Shown piece after piece: positions 26,501 through 26,606 of a stretch of DNA of 26,606 bases. The translations under genes and the position numbers were made by a program. Each line of letters begins with the position of its first letter. The first letter of the stretch is position 1. Source of the stretch: Branchiostoma floridae (taxonomy: Eukaryota; Chordata; Leptocardii; Amphioxiformes; Branchiostomatidae); contig NC_049993.1 of the NCBI RefSeq assembly GCF_000003815.2, positions 4,522,733 through 4,549,338 on the forward strand, read 5' to 3'. Below the pieces are notes generated by a model that was not told the origin of the DNA, did no database searches, and worked only from the letters and a program-made list of their open reading frames with translations.

Positions 26501-26606
26501 CATCATTATCTATGTATTTACCATTCGTCTATTCTTTGTATTATTGATAGAAATTCTGAGTTACCAGTATTTAATACCCCCCTCACATTAGGCGCGATTC
26601 GATCGG
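23526..26606. other. Right end of the window without supported gene
   Basis: No homology recognised. Plus-strand open frames at 25120-25443 (107 codons) and 25716-26351 (211 codons) show no domain, no signal peptide and a Cys/Arg/Trp-rich make-up typical of chance frames. A short frame at 26413-26547 (ATSITTFKRLLSRERTSMER) faintly resembles the end of LINE reverse transcriptases. Confidence 0.5.

Overview
The window looks like genomic DNA of a cephalochordate (amphioxus, Branchiostoma). It has short exons with GT-AG introns, two head-to-tail ionotropic glutamate receptor (iGluR) genes, and dense lineage-type repeats: a 5S-rRNA-derived SINE, several LINE remnants, a Penelope-type fragment and hairpin-headed elements with gataactcgagaa/gatggat modules. 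The organism is inferred from repeat style and gene family, not from a database match.

Both recognisable genes are on the minus strand. iGluR-B starts at 20138 and is followed to 9882 through 14 exons. These give a signal peptide, amino-terminal domain (ATD), ligand-binding half S1, M1, pore loop, M3 with an SYTANLAAFL motif, and S2. The M4 exon was not found; it may lie in the 452-base gap at 8211-8662. iGluR-A starts at 4161 and is followed to 288 through 9 exons (signal peptide, ATD, first part of S1), then runs off the left edge. Exon sizes and intron phases match between the copies, so this is a tandem duplication.

By layout: 1-4161 iGluR-A; 4162-9881 intergenic, with hairpin-headed repeats, an inverted repeat pair, microsatellites and a GIY-YIG fragment; 9882-20138 iGluR-B, its introns filled by repeats (hairpin element 10.27-11.32 kb, LINE nested in an L1-like fragment 12.86-14.6 kb, a 178-bp MITE at 15.6 kb, a LINE tail and a 5S SINE in intron 1); 20.64-23.53 kb a repeat block with a tandem duplication of about 680 bp; 23.53-26.6 kb with no gene I can support.

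Points of most interest: iGluR-B seems to lack several canonical amino-acid contacts (the glutamate-binding Arg aligns with Trp) and carries Cys at the Q/R pore site; its exon 4 has lost the AG acceptor that iGluR-A keeps; and the copies differ in a mosaic way, with exons 3 and 6 nearly identical and exons 2 and 4 strongly diverged, which suggests gene conversion. No new multi-gene system was found. All alignments were made by eye.
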